Below, piece after piece: positions 59,232 to 64,000 of a stretch of 64,000 nucleotides of DNA (the stretch's first letter is position 1; the number at the start of each line of letters is the position of its first letter). The position numbers and the translations under genes were made by a program. The stretch covers positions 55,805,429 through 55,869,428 of the forward strand of contig CM049312.1 in the NCBI GenBank assembly GCA_026874595.1. The letters run 5' to 3'. The notes below the pieces were generated by a model. It saw only the letters and a list, made by a program, of their open reading frames with translations. It did no database searches and was not told the origin of the DNA. Source of the stretch: Sipunculus nudus (Eukaryota; Annelida; Sipuncula; Golfingiida; Sipunculidae).

Positions 59232-59804
59232 ATGGTGTCCAAAATGAGTTTCTGTGGTTCAGTGGTCAATGCCACTAGTTTGAGTTCTGGTCAGATAACA
59301 GAATGTTTGGCAGATGCAATCTATTTGGCACCCACACTATTTTTTGTGCTAGTATCGGGAATTTGTATGCTGGCATACTGGCTTAAGGTACGTAAGCAGA
59401 ATATATATAAACATGTATGGGTGAGATATGTTGGACACCACCCAAGATGGATACTAACATTAGTACTTATCGTGATTCAGGCTACGGCTGCAATAGAAGG
59501 AGCTATATCAGACTCTATGTATAAAGGTCTGCACTTACATTTATATCTTTCATACACCATCGGAATCGTCGCCAACATTATGACATTGTGTTTCTACACT
59601 TTTGCCGAAAGTTATAACGTGCCAAAGTTTTTGGCCCTACTTTTATTGTATTGGGCCCTGGCTGTGGTGTCCAGGATTTTAAAACTTATGACGTTATATG
59701 AAGCTGGATTGGGTTCAGAACATTTAAGGATATATTTGGTGTGGATTGGATTGCTTCTTCATATCGGGCTGTTTCTGCTGGATGTTGTTGTACTTTGTAA
59801 ACAG
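59232..59804 (+). CDS. ABCC8/9 (sulfonylurea receptor)-like transporter, first coding exon (TMD0)
   Basis: 191 codons in phase 0, from ATG 59232 (A at -3, G at +4) to ACAG/GTAAGT. A second Met at codon 5 (59244) would give MSFCG, closer to vertebrate SUR starts. Residues 7-9 FCG, C25 and the following ADA match the SUR N-terminus, where the equivalent two cysteines form a disulfide; N13-A-T is a glycosylation sequon. Five hydrophobic helices lie near residues 28-50, 73-92, 103-123, 130-150 and 166-187. Also conserved are RWILT (72-76), EGAISD and HLHLY. TMD0 of SUR binds Kir6 channels and controls K-ATP gating at the plasma membrane. Downstream exons are not in view. It could instead be another long MRP-type ABCC, but the pattern favours SUR. 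Confidence 0.88.
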
Positions 59805-60016
59805 GTAAGTGATATTTTACTTTGGGTAATAGAGATGAAAGTTAATAAGTCTCTGTTTCTCTTTCAGTCATGTACCATATATTTTATACACTGGTGGTTG
59901 CGATGGATTTGAATTAAAATTATAATTTTATTTGTGATAGGGAATGTTTCATGAAAATGGACCTTCCTCATAACACGTTATCACAGGCTCTGACTTGTCT
60001 GATTACCAGCTCATTA
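59805..60016 (+). other. Intron start; donor GTAAGT at 59805-59810
   Basis: The donor matches the consensus fully. The frame runs on by chance for 35 codons into the intron before a stop. Confidence 0.7.
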
Positions 60017-60354
60017 GGCCAAAAAAAATTAAAGGAATGGTTCTCAGGCACCGCCCGCATCAATTTTAAACCCCCGCATCAAAATTTTTTATTTTGATTT
60101 TCAATAAAAACTTTCCAATTTTGAGCTGCTGCCGCTCCGACATTTCTTTCAAGAAGATAAAAACCATACAATTTCCTTTGTTTTGTAGTGCTTTTACTTA
60201 TATAGCAAAATAAAACTGTTATTTTCATGCTTTTCCCTAATCAGTTGACATTTTTATCAAAACATACCACAAAATTTAAAATAAAAAAAGCGCCCGCCCG
60301 CATTGATTTCTAAAAAAAAGTGCCTGAGAACCATACCCTTTTATTTTTTTGGCC
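60017..60354 (-). mobile_element. Harbinger-like MITE, copy 3, 338 bp, inverted
   Basis: Reverse complement of 23949-24282 over its whole length, starting and ending GGCC. Flanked by TTA on both sides (60014-60016 and 60355-60357), the preferred PIF/Harbinger target duplication. Lies in the SUR-like gene's intron. Confidence 0.92.
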
Positions 60355-60439
60355 TTATGTCTCTCCCCCCCCCCTCCCTCCAGGGGAGACATTTTGTTTT
60401 CAGTGCCATCATCTGTTGTTGTCAGTCGTCATCTGTAGA

Positions 60440-60740
60440 AAATCCTGTGAAAGTGATAACTTTTGAAGGGCTGCATATTTTCCTCTGACATTTTAAATAC
60501 TCATTGTTCTTACCAAAATCTCAGACAAATTCAAAACTGGGTCACCTTGATCTTCATCTTCAAAGTCAAATCTGCCGAAATGGAAAGTTTATGTGAACCC
60601 CTTAACTTTTGAAGTATTTCACATTTTGTCCTTAAATATGACACACCAGTTCTTTCTGCCAAAATCTCAGTGGAGTTTGAAAAGTGGTGACCTAATGACC
60701 TTTAAGGTCAAATCTGCTGAAATCTAGAATCATTGTTTTG
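60440..60740 (+). repeat. Family G, two tandem units of about 143 bp
   Basis: AACTTTTGAAG near 60459 and 60602, CCAAAATCTCAG, and AAGGTCAAATCTGC-type ends recur in each unit. Same general plan as families A, B, C and F. Confidence 0.7.
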
Positions 60741-60744
60741 AGAT

Positions 60745-62033
60745 AGTACATATTTAAACTAATGTTTTGGGATCGCCCAAGGTTGGAAGACATACATTTG
60801 TATATCTGTTTTTGCACTTCAAAAACAAAGCCATTCTAGTTTTTGTCTGATTCCTGTGCCAGAACTGCATGGTGTTATCAGATCAACATGAGCAGTCGTC
60901 ACATGATTAAAATTTGGAGCTGGATGCAAAATGCAATACCAAGCTGTCATTGGTCTGATTACACTTCTTTGCTCTGTGTCCACCCTGGTGGTCAAACCCA
61001 GAGAATCTTGCTGTACCAAGCAGCAGTTACACAAAGAGAGATCAGGAATGACTGCAGTGTATAACTATAACATGCATGTATTATTACACTCATAAACACA
61101 TGGAACACTGAAAATGGGAAATTTTGAAAAATTTAAATTCATGAATATGAAGTCAACCACAGTATATGCCCAATCATTAATAAAAGATGTTGGCCATGAG
61201 TACTTGTGTCTCAGTGTATGATGTTACATTGGGCAGTCAAGTCATGATTTAAGACTTAAGTTTCAAGATAAATTCACTAGTTGTTGAGTGCTTAATTCCT
61301 GTTTCCATCACTAAGCTTATTAACCTTCAAGTACTGTTTTTTTGGGCAGAGACATATCACTTGACATCAGGTCAAAACAGCATACATGATAAAACAAAAA
61401 CAAAGTGTTTAAGTAGAAATAATTAGATCAGGTAAAATTTCATAATGGCATATATCATTTTGTCAGTGACCTCCTTGAACCCCACATTATGGAGACATTA
61501 ACATGTATCAGTTTGCTCTTTGCTGGGCTCTTATCTTGTTATCTAAACTAAGGAGTGTCCTGACGTCTAGTACATGTATTGAATAGAAAATTAATGTTAT
61601 TCTTGCTGTAGGAGATTTATACAAAATCTTAGAAAAGAAAATCACATCTTTATAAAAAAAATGCCAAAATTAAGTGAAACGGGGAAAATAGGACTAAATG
61701 CCAAGGAAAAACATATTTGCTGATTAATAATGATAAAATAGGTATCAGGGTGAAGGAAACTACCCCCCCCCCCCAACATCTGGGATCTGCAGGTTTTTTA
61801 CTCTTTAGTGAAAAAATTGTTGGGCTCTACTATTATGTCAAAATTTGTATTTAATATGCTGTAACAAGTATATACTTCAAGGTGCCCATTTACCTACCTT
61901 TTGAAAAAGAATTGATGTGATTTCTGGCTTCCTCTGTGTACATATTAGTGACTAAAGGGTAATTTTGGTTGTGAAAAGTTCATAAAAGGGCTTCATGAAG
62001 GAAGTTTTGAACTTGTTTATCAACAACATATTT
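60745..62033. other. Intronic or intergenic DNA, no gene seen
   Basis: A solo end of the TIR family of 12431-13676 lies at 61154-61166 (CAACCACAGTATA). There is a 12-C run at 61763-61774. No exon of the ABC transporter was recognised. Confidence 0.4.
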
Positions 62034-62455
62034 GTATCCGCCAAAACAGAGTTTTGCGGATACTATGTTTTCAGCCCACTGCCGCCGCCGCCGCGTAGGT
62101 GTCCGGAGAACTCCTCTGTAACCGCTGGATGGAGTTATACCCGGGATTATGTTCGGGTCACATGTGAACTGCTGTGCCCCGATTTTGTTTTGACCGTTGA
62201 CCTTTCCTCTGCGCTCTGCGTCCGCGTCTGTTTGTGCGTCTGTTTCCACACATAAACCCACATATCTCGGGAACCGTTTGACCGATCAGGAAAATTTTTT
62301 GGCACAAATGTAGCCCTTGGAGAGCTTTATAACATACACAAAAAATGGTGGCGCCACCTGCAACCATGTTTGCACAGTGTCCATCTGTTCGTCTGCCTAG
62401 GGTTAAAATCACTCATATCTCTGCAGTGGTTTGACTAATTCACCTGACATATTTT
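62034..62455 (+). repeat. Family B, copy 3, uninterrupted
   Basis: Starts with the hairpin GTATCCGC.AAAAC/GTTTTGCGGATAC at 62034-62063, then (CCG)n near 62080-62095 and CCACACATAAACCCACATAT. It runs without a break from AACATACACAAAA into ATGGTGGCGCCACC. It is therefore the empty site for the family A insertion at 29318-31219. Confidence 0.9.
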
Positions 62456-64000
62456 ATAATTATCAAATTTCATAAGAAAGACATGTATTAACGTACTTTT
62501 CAAGTTGTCAACGTGAAGCAGTCAGTTGATGACTTATAAGATATATTAAAGATATGTACATGAATATAGAAAGGTATTTTTCTAGATGCATATACAATAG
62601 TGGTGTGACAATCAAGTAAATCAATATTGTTAAATTATATCAATGATTTGTTGTTTTCTTTCATAAATAATTAAATTGGGTGCATTTTTGCAAGATCAAT
62701 CATAAATGATTATGGATGCACATTCAAAAAAACTAGTAATATTATCGAGATGAAATATTCTAATTCTGTCAGAGATGTTATAAAGACGAGGCACAGAAAA
62801 GCAAGCAGCATTAAAGCTATTAATTAATGTTAACCTTGTGCTCTGATAAGTTATCCTAACACAAGATGGATAATGTCCACAGCAGTCCAGTGACTGCCAG
62901 CACCCTATATACAGGAGAAAGGTTTGTATTGACCAGCAATGACCAATTTTGGGAGTATTGATCAGACCAGTTTAACCGGTTACAATAACAGGTTAAAGTG
63001 TTGGTTATAACCAGGAATGGTTTTAACTGGCCGACCCCTTTGTGCTGTGATTGTGTCAGCTTCTCGACTGTTATCTTGACTGTAGGTGTACAAGTGGGGC
63101 TAATTTACTCTGTCAATATATAAGGTATAATTCTATACATCAGATTACACTTTTATATAGAAAGTACATCAAACAATTGATCTGTTAATCAAAGATCATT
63201 CATGTTTTTTCTTCTCTCAGTCTTCGAACGTGAGTTGACAACCTATTCCTACCACAGCAACATACATATATCATGAGCATGGCTAGGGAAACTGATTGAC
63301 CTAAATGTTAAAGAAATGTGGTCATTTTTTATGCATCAATCTGATCAGGTGTGTGTACAAGGGACAAAGTGTTCCTTGGCATAAGCCTGGGGGGTTTCAA
63401 CAGAGTGCCAGCATGTTGTTTACTTTAACTTAAACTTAAAACAGGGATGCTTGTATTCTGTCATTGATCTGAAAGGTGGGGTTATTATGCATTGATCAGT
63501 CATATTTACACAAGACCTTACCTCAACACAGGTATGCTTGTTCAAACTAACCTTGCCAGGGTATAAAACCATGGATACAAGCAGCAATTTCTATATGCAC
63601 TGTTGTCACAAGCAGGATGTTCAAGACCTTCTCCTTGAAAACTGCTGCCTTTTGGCTCCTCTACTGTTCCCTTCTCAAACATTAAACCTGTGTTATTTAC
63701 ATGGATAATATACACAGTATTACACACATATATAGAGACTGCCCTGTGGGTATTATTGAAGGTCTTTGTGCATGGACCCATCAAATATATGCACCTGATA
63801 CTTATTTTATTTGACTGACTTTTCTTATGTGACTTAAAAGGCTTAATTCCCTCAGGCTGAGGTTAATCAACTGATGCCCTCCACACCACTGTTTAGCCTT
63901 TAAAATTGTCTTACCTTGAAAGGAGCCCCAAGATTTATTAGACTTCCAGCCAGTTTTTAAGCATTTGAGAAGGAATATTATATAGATAATAAGGTTGTAA
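62456..64000. other. No gene seen to window end
   Basis: AT-rich sequence, presumably intron of the SUR-like gene. A weak resemblance to family D (ATGCACATTCAAA and CTGTCAGAGAT) is at 62710-62785. Confidence 0.4.

Noticed and set aside
61980-62412. Overlapping frames on both strands over family B
   Set aside because: The same frames appear at each family B copy because the repeat is conserved as DNA; they shift and break between copies.

Overview
The window is eukaryotic DNA, AT-rich, intron-poor and crowded with transposable elements. It most likely comes from a marine mollusc, probably a bivalve. That placement is inference. It rests on long dispersed repeats with hairpin ends, (GTCC)n runs and 150-340 bp core tandem repeats (the architecture of molluscan pearl/HINE elements), on poly-G-rich hAT ends, and on a sulfonylurea-receptor-like ABCC exon. 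No operon, bacterial gene, rRNA, convincing tRNA or CRISPR array was seen.

Only two loci look like host genes. One is an intact, intronless 226-codon reading frame on the minus strand (21084-21764) with a TATA box and a strong Kozak start; I do not recognise its family. The other is the first coding exon of an ABCC8/9 (SUR)-like transporter at 59232-59804, ending in a perfect GTAAGT donor; the rest of that gene lies to the right or beyond the window.

Layout. 1-0.84 kb: right end of a family A element interrupted by family B. 0.84-5.4 kb: mostly unannotated DNA with family C and a 136-bp foldback. 5.5-10.16 kb: a CR1/L2-like LINE whose reverse transcriptase is split by a 3.1-kb family A element. 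10.6-12 kb: tandem arrays, including about 19 copies of a 13-bp motif arranged as hairpins. 12.4-13.7 kb: a TIR element. 13.8-17.4 kb: a decayed Ty3/gypsy-like element (integrase C-terminus, chromodomain, F-type env-like gene). 17.5-25 kb: orphan gene, family D repeats, hAT and Harbinger MITEs. 25.3-28.3 kb: a second LINE. 29.0-31.6 kb: family B split by a reverse family A element with a 156-bp core array. 32.5-33.3 kb: a decayed LINE ORF1-like gene with zinc knuckle and NADAR domain. 34.1 kb: a 150-bp TTAA-flanked MITE. 37.0-40.7 kb: a complete-length but broken hAT/ZMYM transposon. 41.4-41.9 kb: a small hAT-like element with 8-bp target duplication. 46.2-50.2 kb and 52.3-57.7 kb: two more family A elements, the last containing a further nested copy. 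59.2 kb to the end: SUR-like exon and intron with MITEs and family B.

The main result is structural. Three family A insertions can be compared with their empty sites inside this one window, and all three show insertion into a T run with a net gain of two bases (TT duplication). With asymmetric inverted ends, an end hairpin and core tandem repeats, this points to Helentron-type (HINE) mobilisation. Two domain combinations also deserve attention: a NADAR domain in a retroelement ORF1-like gene, and a chromodomain integrase directly followed by a furin-site-bearing env-like gene.
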